A model generated the notes under the pieces. It was not told the DNA's origin, did not search any database, and worked only from the letters and a program-made list of their open reading frames with translations. The position numbers were made by a program, and so were the translations under genes. Shown here piece after piece: positions 50,311 through 58,798 of a stretch of 64,000 nucleotides of DNA. Source of the stretch: an uncultured Clostridia bacterium (GTDB lineage Bacteria; Bacillota; Clostridia; Christensenellales; Borkfalkiaceae); NCBI GenBank assembly GCA_947632195.1, contig CANROE010000003.1:60913-124912 (forward strand), given 5' to 3'. Each line of letters opens with the position of its first letter. The first letter of the stretch is position 1.

Positions 50311-52761
50311 ATGAAGAAGAAGAAACTTTTGAAAAGCGCTTCGCTCGTTGCCCTCTCTGCTGTCATGATGTGCGGCGCTGCCGCAGCATTCGCAGGGTGC
50401 GGCACAAACGCTTACCAGATTTCCGTTTCCATGTTCTGCGGCGATACCGACGTCGATATCAACCGCAAGAACTGCAACGACTGGGCTGAGCAATATACGA
50501 CGAAATTGCGCGAAAACGGCACGTTCGGCGAGGATGACAAAGACATTACCATCAAGTTCTCCTATCAGACGAATACCGATTCGTATTTCGACCAGTTGAA
50601 GAATGAGATCGCTTCCGGCTCCCAGCCCGACGTGTTCTATGTCTCCCCCAAGTATGTGAAGGCATGGAGCAATGCAAACCGTATTCTCGACTTGTCGACC
50701 GCGCTTGCCAAAGACGCAGACACCCTGACCGATATTTGGGAGGACTCCCTCGCGTTCTACGGCTATTCCAAGGACGATAAGTACACCTCCGGCGACCGTA
50801 TCAAGTTCGACGGCAGCAAGTTCGTCACCGTAGACGATCCCAGTGTCACAGTCGGCATTTACGGCCTTCCCAAGGACTATTCCAACTTCGGTCTCGGCTT
50901 TAACGAAGTGTTCTTTACGCCCGAAGTGCGCAAAGCCCTCACCACCAAGATGACCTTGGACAGAGACGGCGTCAAGGGCGCAGAGTACAAGGGCGCGGAT
51001 ATTTCCTATGATCCCGAAGAAGGCGTTGTCATGGTAGACGGCGAGGACGCTCCCCTTGTCAACATCGGCGTTCCCACCTACTACAAGCCTTATAACTTCT
51101 ATGCTTACGCCAACTACGGCGCCGCGCTTGCAGCAGGCGATCCCATGGCGACGGCAGTGGAAGTCTATACGGGCGGCGAAGGCTACTGCGTGACCATCCC
51201 CGGTTGGCCCGGCGACACCTTCGAGGACGCGAAGGCCGACACGGCCACCGCAAACAATCCCTGGAAAGAGGTAGATACCACTATTCCTACGGATATGCAA
51301 GATTCGAGCGCCACTTATGATACCTCCAAGGGATACATCACCTACACCTATGCAGAGTACTCCGCTTTGACGTGGGCTGTCACCTACTATGTGAACACCT
51401 ACGACTGGCAGGGCAACGGCAGGGGCGGCTGCAGGACCAATGCAGGCGTGAAGAACGTCTACGGCAACGACCAGTACGACGGCGTTCTGTATCTCCTTCC
51501 TTGGCTCGCAGGCAACGACGCGCAGTATCTCGACGAGAAGTCCACGACCGCGATCAACGGCTCCTCCGCGACCACGATCGGCAAAGAGACCTATACAGCT
51601 TCCCATAAGAAACTCAACGGCCAAAACGAAGACGTCGAGATCCAATACGGTGTGAACAGTGAGAGATTCCTCGAAACCGTCGGCGCATTCCACGCTTACG
51701 GCTCCGACTGGAACGGCAACTCCAACAACGCGGGCGATACCACCATCGAGAAATCCTCCGGTTGGGATTTGTTCGTTGCAGGTAACTGCGTGTTCTACGG
51801 CGTCGGCACCTGGAACGCAGGCGCGCTCAACGCTACCGACCGTCAGTATCTCCAATACAGACTGATGCCCGAACCCGTCTCCGAATCCTTCGCTCTCGGT
51901 TCCGTCATCAAGGATCAAGATTACAACATCAAGACTTACGGCGATCCCACCAAGACCTACGACGGCGATGCGATCAAAGCCAACCAGTTGCTCCGTCAGG
52001 ATCAATGGGGCGCCCGTATGGACTCCGTCGGTTACGGCGTGAGCACCTCGGCAAAAGAAGGCGGCGCATGGCGTGAAGAGGCGGCTGTCGATCTCGTCAG
52101 ATACCTCACCATCACTTCTTCCACGCAGGTCACCCTTACCTATTCGGGTTCCCAGCTGCCCAACTTCAAGTCCCAGTGCGACGACTTCTACAAGAACGAC
52201 GGCGACTTTGCGGACATGATCACTCCCGACGACGCGTCCAAGTGGGATCCCGCTTATAAGATCGCGAAAGAGATGTATGCGGCAGGTTCCGCCTCCGCTA
52301 CGAGCAGCACCTCGATCAGCACATGGATGTCGACAAATTATCCCAACCAGAAGTATGACACCGCATTCGGCAGCGATCCTCTGTCCTCGTTGAAGAGTCT
52401 TGCTTACTCCATGAAGGTGCTCTACATGATCGCCTACAAAGAGGCAGACCGCGACCTTTCCCTCCGTATGCAGTACGGTCTGAATGCGACCCGCGACTCC
52501 GCAATGTACACCTACAACGACGCTTGGATCGACACCCTCGACCCTCGCGGCAAGGGCTTGCTTATGGCATACGACCAGCAGACGGCTCACTCCAACATGG
52601 CCGATATCCTCGGCAAAGTGTTCAAGAGCGATAACCCCGGCGGCCAGCCCGTCTCCGGCAGCGGCTACGGCACTCCCGCATGGTGGTGCCTGCACCAGGC
52701 TCAGGCAGTTCAGACCGAGCTTGAAAAGGCGATCGCAGAAGAAAAGAGCTTGATGTCGTAA
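50311..52761 (+). CDS. Extracellular solute-binding lipoprotein of carbohydrate ABC importer
   Basis: An 816-residue family 1-type binding protein, much longer than the usual 400-550. The lipoprotein signal ends FAGC (Cys30). The N-terminal domain has ISVSMFCGDTDVDINRKNCNDWAEQYT and DSYFDQLKNEIASGSQPDVFYVSPKYVKAW, the standard sugar-binding start. The middle has long insertions rich in aromatic residues (YYKPYNFYAYANYGAAL, WAVTYYVNTYDWQGNGRG). The C-terminal half continues with WDLFVAGNCVFYGVGTWNAGAL and RQDQWGARMDSVGYGVST. The ATG 50311 is chosen for the signal peptide. It is followed by two CUT1 permeases; no ATPase gene is in the locus, so a shared MsmX/MsiK-type ATPase elsewhere is likely. 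Confidence 0.88.
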   Translation: MKKKKLLKSASLVALSAVMMCGAAAAFAGCGTNAYQISVSMFCGDTDVDINRKNCNDWAEQYTTKLRENGTFGEDDKDITIKFSYQTNTDSYFDQLKNEIASGSQPDVFYVSPKYVKAWSNANRILDLSTALAKDADTLTDIWEDSLAFYGYSKDDKYTSGDRIKFDGSKFVTVDDPSVTVGIYGLPKDYSNFGLGFNEVFFTPEVRKALTTKMTLDRDGVKGAEYKGADISYDPEEGVVMVDGEDAPLVNIGVPTYYKPYNFYAYANYGAALAAGDPMATAVEVYTGGEGYCVTIPGWPGDTFEDAKADTATANNPWKEVDTTIPTDMQDSSATYDTSKGYITYTYAEYSALTWAVTYYVNTYDWQGNGRGGCRTNAGVKNVYGNDQYDGVLYLLPWLAGNDAQYLDEKSTTAINGSSATTIGKETYTASHKKLNGQNEDVEIQYGVNSERFLETVGAFHAYGSDWNGNSNNAGDTTIEKSSGWDLFVAGNCVFYGVGTWNAGALNATDRQYLQYRLMPEPVSESFALGSVIKDQDYNIKTYGDPTKTYDGDAIKANQLLRQDQWGARMDSVGYGVSTSAKEGGAWREEAAVDLVRYLTITSSTQVTLTYSGSQLPNFKSQCDDFYKNDGDFADMITPDDASKWDPAYKIAKEMYAAGSASATSSTSISTWMSTNYPNQKYDTAFGSDPLSSLKSLAYSMKVLYMIAYKEADRDLSLRMQYGLNATRDSAMYTYNDAWIDTLDPRGKGLLMAYDQQTAHSNMADILGKVFKSDNPGGQPVSGSGYGTPAWWCLHQAQAVQTELEKAIAEEKSLMS

Positions 52762-52775
52762 GTGCAGATCTTCTT

Positions 52776-52803
52776 CGGATATCCCCCTTCGCGGGGATAT
52801 CCG
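52776..52803 (+). other. Intercistronic hairpin after binding-protein gene
   Basis: Stem CGGATATCCCC/GGGGATATCCG (52776-52786 with 52793-52803) and no U-tract. It probably stabilises the upstream mRNA so that more binding protein than permease is made. Confidence 0.65.
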
Positions 52804-52837
52804 AGGGGGATATGAAAAAAATTGTAAGGAGGAATTT

Positions 52838-53980
52838 ATGGAAGACAGCATTGCCGTAAATGAGGCTGTTTCCGAAGAGCAGGCCGTCGCTGTTGAGGCG
52901 GTCCCGCAAAAGAAACAGAGAAAGCCCATCAACCAGGCAAAACTGCAAGATAACCTTTGGGGTTGGATCTTCTGTATCCCGCTTATCATCGGTACCGTGT
53001 GGTTCGTGTATATCTGCTTGGTCCTGGCATTCCTGCTCTCGTTTACCAACTACAACATCATCAACGGCGGCGATATGTTCAAGTACATCGGGGAAATGGG
53101 TCAGCATATCATGACCAACCCCGAAACGGGCGCCTCGTCTCCGTTCTATTGGTACTCCTATGCGTTTACCAACATGACGCAGACGCAGTATCCCATGAAT
53201 GAGCTCGGCGCATACCTTTTCAACACCGTGTTCTACATGATCGGTATCCCGATCGGTATGATCCTCTCGATGTTCTTTGCGGTATGCATGTCCCGCGACA
53301 TCAAGGGCGGTAACGCATTCAGAGTGCTCTACTATCTCCCCTGCGTTGCAAGTACCATTTCCATCGTCTACACCTTCAAACTCATGTTCTCCCAGCAGGG
53401 CGTTATCAACGGCATCCTCGGGCTGAAAGATTTTGACGGCGGCGGCGGTTTCCAGTGGATCAACCTGCGCGGCGTGACCGATATCACATGGAACGGCCTC
53501 ATCCGTGCAAACGGCGGTACCCCTACATCCGAGTCCGCGTTCATGAACGATCCTTATTGGTGCCAGGGTATGTTCACAAAGCTCGTCATCATCATCATGA
53601 GCGTGTGGAAGGGCCTCGGCGGAACGATCATTCTGTACATAGCCGGTCTTTCCGGTGTGAACGCAGCCACCAAGGAAGCGGCGCAGATCGACGGCGCGAA
53701 CGGCTGGACCATCTTCTGGAAGGTCACCATGCCCGACCTCTATCCCGTCATTTTCTACAACATCGTCACTTCCGTCATCGGCGGTATGCAGATCTATATG
53801 GAGCCTACGTTGTTCATCGGCGAGCAGTACATCACCTCAGGTTATGTCTCCCTCATCCAGGTCAACGGTATCAAGGCCGGCAAGTCCTCGCAGGGCGCTG
53901 CCTACGGTATGATCCTCGCCGTCATCATCTTTGTGCTTACCATGTTCCAGTTCTGGCTGGATTCGCGCAATAAGGACTAA
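52838..53980 (+). CDS. ABC transporter permease (CUT1, LplB/UgpA-like)
   Basis: A 380-residue permease with six to seven membrane segments (LWGWIFCIPLIIGTVWFVYICLVLAFLL, FNTVFYMIGIPIGMILSMFFAVCM, ALVIIIMSVWKGLGGTIILYIAGL region, PVIFYNIVTSVIGGMQIY, AAYGMILAVIIFVLTMFQFWL). The EAA loop is AATKEAAQIDGANGWTIFWKVTMPDLYP, which docks the ATPase. An N-terminal cytoplasmic extension of about 40 acidic-then-basic residues precedes helix 1. GGAGG precedes the ATG. It is second gene of the importer, followed at 13 bp by the second permease. Confidence 0.92.
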   Translation: MEDSIAVNEAVSEEQAVAVEAVPQKKQRKPINQAKLQDNLWGWIFCIPLIIGTVWFVYICLVLAFLLSFTNYNIINGGDMFKYIGEMGQHIMTNPETGASSPFYWYSYAFTNMTQTQYPMNELGAYLFNTVFYMIGIPIGMILSMFFAVCMSRDIKGGNAFRVLYYLPCVASTISIVYTFKLMFSQQGVINGILGLKDFDGGGGFQWINLRGVTDITWNGLIRANGGTPTSESAFMNDPYWCQGMFTKLVIIIMSVWKGLGGTIILYIAGLSGVNAATKEAAQIDGANGWTIFWKVTMPDLYPVIFYNIVTSVIGGMQIYMEPTLFIGEQYITSGYVSLIQVNGIKAGKSSQGAAYGMILAVIIFVLTMFQFWLDSRNKD

Positions 53981-53993
53981 GGAGGGAATATTC

Positions 53994-55052
53994 ATGGAAA
54001 ATCTTGAAAATATCGTAGAAGAACCCGTAGTCCAAGAGAAACAAGAGTATTCGTCCATCCGCTATGCGTTTGGCGCAGTGCTCGCCTTCTTCGGAATTTC
54101 CAGCAAAACGCACCGCGCGAGCAAGAAACGCGCGAAATTCGTAGGCGACGTATTCACCTACATCGTCCTGCTCTTCGGCACCTTCCTCATGGTCTATCCC
54201 TTCTGGTGGATGATCGCGGCGTCCTTTGCCGATACGACCGACGGCGCAACGTCTACCCAGGTCATCCGTGAGATCGTTTGGTGGCCCACAAGAAGCACGG
54301 TAGAAGGAACGTTCTCCTCCACCCATAAGGGCGGGATATTCTGGAACTATCAGCTCTTCTTTACCGAAGGTCTGACCGTCGTCAACGGCGATTTCACTTT
54401 TTGGAGAGCGCTCCTCAACAACCTCATTTACTCCATCGTGCCTGTCGTCATCGGCGTCATCACGTCGGCGTCTGCGGCATTCTCTTTCGCCAAGATCAAC
54501 TGGATCGGCAGAAACGCAGTGTTCTATTTCCTGCTTGCTGCGATCATGGTCCCCGGACCTTCTATCATGACGGCGCAGTACGCCATGTATAAGTCCCTGA
54601 AATGGCAGGAAAACGGCTTGGTGCTCATCATCCCCGGTATGTTCGGTTCCATTATGACGGCATTCTTCATCCGTCAGTTCCTGTTCGGACTTCCCACTTC
54701 CATCATCGAGGCGGCGAAGATCGACGGCGCAGGCTACTTCCGTATCTTCTGCGGGTTCATCCTGCCCCTTGCAATGCCCGCCATCATGGCACAGGGACTT
54801 CTGTCCTTCATGGGCTGCTGGAACAACTACATGGGTTCCTACATCATGATCCCCGATACTTCCAACGCAGTCAACCTTCCTCACGCGATCGCGAAGATGG
54901 ACGGTTACGGCGGCGGCGGACGGTATGCAAACACGAACTATGCGGCGGTCATCGCGGGCTCCGTTGTCTGCGTCATCCCCGTCATGATCCTGTTCGCTTG
55001 TTTCCAGAAACTCATCATCGGATCCTTGATGCTCACCGGTTCCAAGGAGTAA
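53994..55052 (+). CDS. ABC transporter permease (CUT1, UgpE/YtcP-like)
   Basis: A 352-residue permease from the ATG at 53994 (GGAGGGAATATTC upstream). Membrane segments include FTYIVLLFGTFLMVYPFWWMIAASFAD, NNLIYSIVPVVIGVITSASAAFSFA, FYFLLAAIMVPG, LVLIIPGMFGSIMTAFFIRQF, and AVIAGSVVCVIPVMILFACFQ. The EAA loop is SIIEAAKIDGAGYFRIFCGFILPLAMP. The N-terminal cytoplasmic stretch is about 55 residues. It pairs with the first permease; the transported sugar is probably an arabino- or xylo-oligosaccharide, judging from the GH43 genes downstream (inference). Confidence 0.92.
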   Translation: MENLENIVEEPVVQEKQEYSSIRYAFGAVLAFFGISSKTHRASKKRAKFVGDVFTYIVLLFGTFLMVYPFWWMIAASFADTTDGATSTQVIREIVWWPTRSTVEGTFSSTHKGGIFWNYQLFFTEGLTVVNGDFTFWRALLNNLIYSIVPVVIGVITSASAAFSFAKINWIGRNAVFYFLLAAIMVPGPSIMTAQYAMYKSLKWQENGLVLIIPGMFGSIMTAFFIRQFLFGLPTSIIEAAKIDGAGYFRIFCGFILPLAMPAIMAQGLLSFMGCWNNYMGSYIMIPDTSNAVNLPHAIAKMDGYGGGGRYANTNYAAVIAGSVVCVIPVMILFACFQKLIIGSLMLTGSKE

Positions 55053-55067
55053 AATCCAAAACGTATC

Positions 55068-55098
55068 AAAAAAACGGAGCGTTCCGCTCCGTTTTTTT
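55068..55098 (+). terminator. ABC importer operon terminator
   Basis: Stem ACGGAGCG-TTC-CGCTCCGT (55074-55092) flanked by an A-run, followed by TTTTTTG. Confidence 0.9.
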
Positions 55099-55124
55099 GT
55101 GTGTGTTTTGTCATTTCCCCCCGT

Positions 55125-55545
55125 GCGTCATTCCGAATCTCTAAGCTCGGCACGAGCCGAAGGCGAAGCATCAAAGTAAATTTTTCTTTCTGTCATTTCG
55201 ACCGAAGCGAGCAACGCGAGCGGAGTGGAGAAATCTCGCCTTATTAAGGCTCCCGAAAAAGATTGCAACGCAAGATTTTTCGGGAAGAGGAGCCACCGCA
55301 CGCAAATAGAGGTTTTCGTTAAGAAAAGCGTGAAAAGCGTGCGTGCGGCGACGAGCGGTTGAGATGTCTCGACTACGGCTTACGCCTCCGCTCGACATGA
55401 CAATTTTTGGGAAAGCCGGTCTGTTACCGCATCTGTCCTTTTGCCTCGCGCTTTCTCTTTATTGTCATTTCGTCCCGCGCTTCTAATATGTCATTTCGAC
55501 CAAGCCGCTTTGGCGGCGCGTGGAGAAATCTCGTATCCTTCTTCA
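55125..55545. repeat. Repeat cluster with a nested palindromic element
   Basis: In order: a CTCTAAGCTCGGCACGAGCC repeat (about 55137-55156), the left half of a family A repeat (about 55190-55247), a tandem-GA palindromic element (from 55248), a CCGCACGCA/TGCGTGCGG stem (about 55292-55350), the right half of family A (TTGAGATGTCTCGACT ... CGACATGAC, to about 55401), and a further partial family A copy (about 55489-55542). No gene. Confidence 0.75.
55248..55291 (+). repeat. Tandem-GA palindromic repeat, copy 3 (nested in family A)
   Basis: GGCTCCCGAAAAAGATTGC, loop AAC, GCAAGATTTTTCGGGA. It has the same arms and the same symmetric GA/AG step as the other copies, but the loop differs. It interrupts the AT-rich centre of a family A repeat. 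Confidence 0.78.
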
Positions 55546-55569
55546 AAAATGAAAACTTTTCCAATACCC

Positions 55570-55598
55570 TTGACAAATTTTCGCCACTATATTATAAT
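55570..55598 (+). promoter_or_regulatory. GH43 gene promoter
   Basis: TTGACA (55570-55575), a 17-bp spacer, TATAAT (55593-55598): full consensus. Confidence 0.88.
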
Positions 55599-55626
55599 AA
55601 AGAAAATTCGTTTAGGGGGAAAGTTT

Positions 55627-57066
55627 ATGAAAAAGCGCTATCCCGTGCTTGCGGGAATTTTAAGCGTTGCGCTCCTTCTCGCGGCCGCCGGTTGCGGCGA
55701 AAACAGCGGAACGGGGAGCGGTTGGTACGACAAGGACATTTGGATGACGGCGGGCTCTGCCGTCCCCACAACGGAGGCCGTTTTGCCCACGTCGGTGAGT
55801 TTCGGCGGCGACGTCGCCGTGCACGACCCGTCCGTCTTTTACGACGACACCACCCAAAAGTATTACGCTTTCGGCACCCACTTTGCCGTGGCGAGCTCCT
55901 CCGACCTCATCATCTGGAAACAGGAGGCGACCGACGGCAACAGCAACGTCCTCTACGGTAGCGAGGGCGCGGACGCAAAACTCAAAACGCTCAAAGAAAC
56001 GCTTGGGATCAGCGGCGCCGTTGACACTTGGGCGCCCGACGTCATGAAGATCGGCGGGATGTACTATATGTATGTCTCTGCGACTTCGGCGTTCGGCTCC
56101 AATAAATCGGGCATTGTGCGGGTACGCGCGAACAACGTCATGGGACCGTACAGAGACGAAGAGAAGATCGTCTTTTCAAACGGACAGGGCGGAGAGCCAA
56201 ACTGTATCGACCCCGAGCTCTTCTACGACAAGGACGGCAAGCTGTGGATGGTGTACGGCTCCTTCTTTGCGGGGATCTATATCAAGGAGCTCGACGATAA
56301 GGGACTTCCCAAAGAGGACGGGTTCGGAAAACTTCTCTGGAAGGGCAACAGCACGGGCGTAGAGGGTCCCTTCATCTTCTACAACCAGGAGCTCGACTAC
56401 TACTATCTCATGACGAGCGACGGCTCTCTTTCTACCAACTACAACATGCGCGTGGCGCGGAGCAAGACTCCCGACGGCCCTTACACGGACATCGCGGGCA
56501 AAGACATGGCGCAGACGGCGGGGCTCGGGAACAAGCTCACGGGCAACTATAAATTTGCGGGCGACAGAGGATACGCCGCCCTCGGGCACAACTCCGTCAT
56601 CAAAAAGGACGGAAAGTATCTCGTCGTGCACCACACCCGTTGGGAAGAGGGCAGCGGCGGCGTGAGCGGACCGCACCGCGTGGAAGTGCGTCAACTCTAT
56701 TTCAACGAAGAGGGCTGGCCCGTGCTTTCCCCCAACCGCTATGCGGGCGAGGAGAAGGGTACCGTCACGCAGGAGAAAGCGGCGGGCGCGTATGACGTCA
56801 TCGTGCAAAGGACTTTTACCGATGTCGCCTTTATGTCCTCCGTGCGCTATACGTTCAATGCCGACGGCAAGATCGTGAGCGGCGAACAGCAGGCGGGCAC
56901 ATGGAGCGTTTCGCAGAACTACTATGTGACCATCACCCTGGGCGACGTCGAATACAAGGGCGTGATCGCACCCGCATGGCGCAATTACGGCACGGCGAAG
57001 GGGATCTATTGCATGACAGCGACCTCCGCACAGGGCGGTGCGCTTTGGGTGAACGCAGCCGATTGA
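55627..57066 (+). CDS. Exported family 43 glycoside hydrolase (arabinanase-like lipoprotein)
   Basis: A 479-residue GH43 enzyme with a lipoprotein signal (LLAAAGC, Cys23). The five-blade propeller carries the three GH43 acids: the base Asp67 in AVHDPSVF, Asp195 in NCIDPELF, and the acid Glu246 in GVEGPFIF, plus a Ca-site histidine in LGHNSVI. The C-terminal domain (about 385-479) is of the GH43_C endo-arabinanase type (ADGKIVSGEQQAGTWSV, VTITLGDVEYKGVIAPAWRNYG). It likely cuts alpha-1,5-arabinan outside the cell. AGGGGGAAAGTTT precedes the ATG. It is first gene of a unit with the second GH43. Confidence 0.92.
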   Translation: MKKRYPVLAGILSVALLLAAAGCGENSGTGSGWYDKDIWMTAGSAVPTTEAVLPTSVSFGGDVAVHDPSVFYDDTTQKYYAFGTHFAVASSSDLIIWKQEATDGNSNVLYGSEGADAKLKTLKETLGISGAVDTWAPDVMKIGGMYYMYVSATSAFGSNKSGIVRVRANNVMGPYRDEEKIVFSNGQGGEPNCIDPELFYDKDGKLWMVYGSFFAGIYIKELDDKGLPKEDGFGKLLWKGNSTGVEGPFIFYNQELDYYYLMTSDGSLSTNYNMRVARSKTPDGPYTDIAGKDMAQTAGLGNKLTGNYKFAGDRGYAALGHNSVIKKDGKYLVVHHTRWEEGSGGVSGPHRVEVRQLYFNEEGWPVLSPNRYAGEEKGTVTQEKAAGAYDVIVQRTFTDVAFMSSVRYTFNADGKIVSGEQQAGTWSVSQNYYVTITLGDVEYKGVIAPAWRNYGTAKGIYCMTATSAQGGALWVNAAD

Positions 57067-57089
57067 GAAAGCGAAAATTTCAACCTACC

Positions 57090-57116
57090 ACATATCCCCC
57101 GAAAAGGGGGATATGT
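57090..57116 (+). other. Intercistronic hairpin between GH43 genes
   Basis: Stem ACATATCCCCC/GGGGGATATGT (57090-57100 with 57106-57116), loop GAAAA, no U-tract. Its position and core (GATATCCCC) are similar to the hairpin at 52776. Confidence 0.65.
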
Positions 57117-57154
57117 CATAAAAACGCAAGACGTATGCGAAAATAAGGTGTGAT

Positions 57155-58642
57155 ATGGCGATCAGGTATCCGAAAAATCCGCACTTCAACAAACTGCAAA
57201 TGCGCACGCCCGACTATAAAAATTGGCAGGAGGGCTGCGCGCACGATCCCTCTCTTCTCGAATGGGAGGGGGTCTATTATGCCTATTCCACCGACACGTT
57301 CGGCGCGCCGAGCGGCTATCAGATCAGAAAGAGCACCGATCTTCTGCATTGGGAGTACGTCGGCTCGGCGTTCGACATGGAGGACACCGCTCCGCTCTAC
57401 AAGCGCGGCAGGGGGGATCTGCAACCCGCCTACGATTGGTGCATGACGGCAAGCTCGGAAGTGGGCTACGGCGTGTGCGCGCGCAAGGACGGCACCATGG
57501 CGTTCTGGGCGCCTCACTGCGTGCGGGGCACGGACGGAAAGTTCTGGCTGTACTTCTCCTTGACGGGCTATTTCGGGGGCAGCAAGTCGTGTATCGGGCT
57601 CGCGAAGTCCGACCGGCCGGACGGCGGTTTCCGCTTTGTAGGGCTTATTTTGCGCTCTCCCGCAGGCTGGCGCACCCCCAACTGTATCGACCCGCAGTTC
57701 TTCTCCGCCGAGGGCAGGAGCTTTCTCGTGTACGGCTCTTACGGGCTCGGCATTTACCTCATTGAACTCGATCCTGCCACGGGGCTGAGAAAGGACGGCC
57801 TTACCTATACCGAATTTGCGCGGAAACACTGTACGCTTGCGCAGTATTACGGCACGCCGCTCGCGCGCGGTTCTCTCGAAGGGGGCGTGGTGCACTACCA
57901 TGAGGGGGTGGACGTGATCGAAAAGGGCAAATGGGTCAAGAAAAACTATTACTATCTCATGTGCTCCTACGGCTCTCTCTCCTCCGTCTACAACATGCGC
58001 TGCGGCAGGAGCGAGAGACCCGAGGGCCCCTATGTGGATGTCAACGGGAATCTGCTCGTCTGCTCCACCGACTTGGGCACGGGCAACAAACTTCTCGGCA
58101 GTTTTCGCAAGAAGGGGGAGCCTGACTTCTTCTGTCCCGGGCACAACGACATGTTCACGACGTCGGGCGGGGTCAACCTCATTGCCTACCACTGCCGCAC
58201 AAATTATTTCATCGAACAGGGCATGAGCCGCTCCAATAACTTCCACTATCTGTATTTGGGGCAGTACGCCTTCAACTCGGACGGCTGGATCGTGATGAAC
58301 TCCAACCGCTACGCGGGCGAGGAATTGCAGGACGTGACGGCAGAGGAACTTCTCAACATCACGGCGGGCAAATTCGAGGCGGTGCGCTTTTTGCAGGGGT
58401 ATAAGACGGTGACGGCAAAGCCTGTGGAGCTGCTTGCAGACGGCACGCTGCGCGGTGCATACACGGGCACATGGCAGATGTACGGCAGCCGCTATATCTC
58501 GCTGACGGTGGACGGCGAGGAATATCTCGGCGTGGTCATGCCCGCCTGGCACGAGGGGCAGGAAGCGGCGGGGCTCACCGTAACGGCGCTCGGCAGAACG
58601 TGCGGCATGGCGCTCCACCTCGACAGCACCTATCGCATCTGA
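57155..58642 (+). CDS. Cytosolic family 43 glycoside hydrolase
   Basis: A 495-residue GH43 homologue of the preceding gene but without signal peptide, so cytoplasmic. Catalytic residues: Asp31 in CAHDPSLL, Asp near residue 187 in NCIDPQFF, Glu near 250 in GSLEGGVVHY, and the histidine in CPGHNDMF. The C-terminal GH43_C domain is kept (TYTGTWQMYGSRYISLTVDGEEYLGVVMPAWHEG). It would process oligosaccharides after import. AAGGTG precedes the ATG at 57155. It follows the exported enzyme at 88 bp with a hairpin between them. Outside-inside duplication is a typical strategy for arabinan use, but the substrate is inferred. Confidence 0.9.
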   Translation: MAIRYPKNPHFNKLQMRTPDYKNWQEGCAHDPSLLEWEGVYYAYSTDTFGAPSGYQIRKSTDLLHWEYVGSAFDMEDTAPLYKRGRGDLQPAYDWCMTASSEVGYGVCARKDGTMAFWAPHCVRGTDGKFWLYFSLTGYFGGSKSCIGLAKSDRPDGGFRFVGLILRSPAGWRTPNCIDPQFFSAEGRSFLVYGSYGLGIYLIELDPATGLRKDGLTYTEFARKHCTLAQYYGTPLARGSLEGGVVHYHEGVDVIEKGKWVKKNYYYLMCSYGSLSSVYNMRCGRSERPEGPYVDVNGNLLVCSTDLGTGNKLLGSFRKKGEPDFFCPGHNDMFTTSGGVNLIAYHCRTNYFIEQGMSRSNNFHYLYLGQYAFNSDGWIVMNSNRYAGEELQDVTAEELLNITAGKFEAVRFLQGYKTVTAKPVELLADGTLRGAYTGTWQMYGSRYISLTVDGEEYLGVVMPAWHEGQEAAGLTVTALGRTCGMALHLDSTYRI

Positions 58643-58740
58643 TATGTGAAAAAATTTCTCCAAATTTCATATTTTTGCTTAAATTTCGGCAAATAAAATT
58701 ACGATTCTCCAAAAAAGAAGAAAATTTTTTTCAAAGCGGC

Positions 58741-58768
58741 TTGACAAAGCCGCTTTTGTGTGTATAAT
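58741..58768 (+). promoter_or_regulatory. Promoter of large lipoprotein gene
   Basis: TTGACA (58741-58746), a 16-bp spacer, TATAAT (58763-58768) with upstream TGTG. Confidence 0.82.
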
Positions 58769-58798
58769 GAAAGTATCAATATCTAACGGAGGGAAATT

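Noticed and set aside
50086..53049. A 987-codon open frame on the minus strand
   Set aside because: Antisense to the solute-binding lipoprotein and its leader; no ribosome site, no family resemblance, while the sense strand has signal peptide, motifs and operon context.
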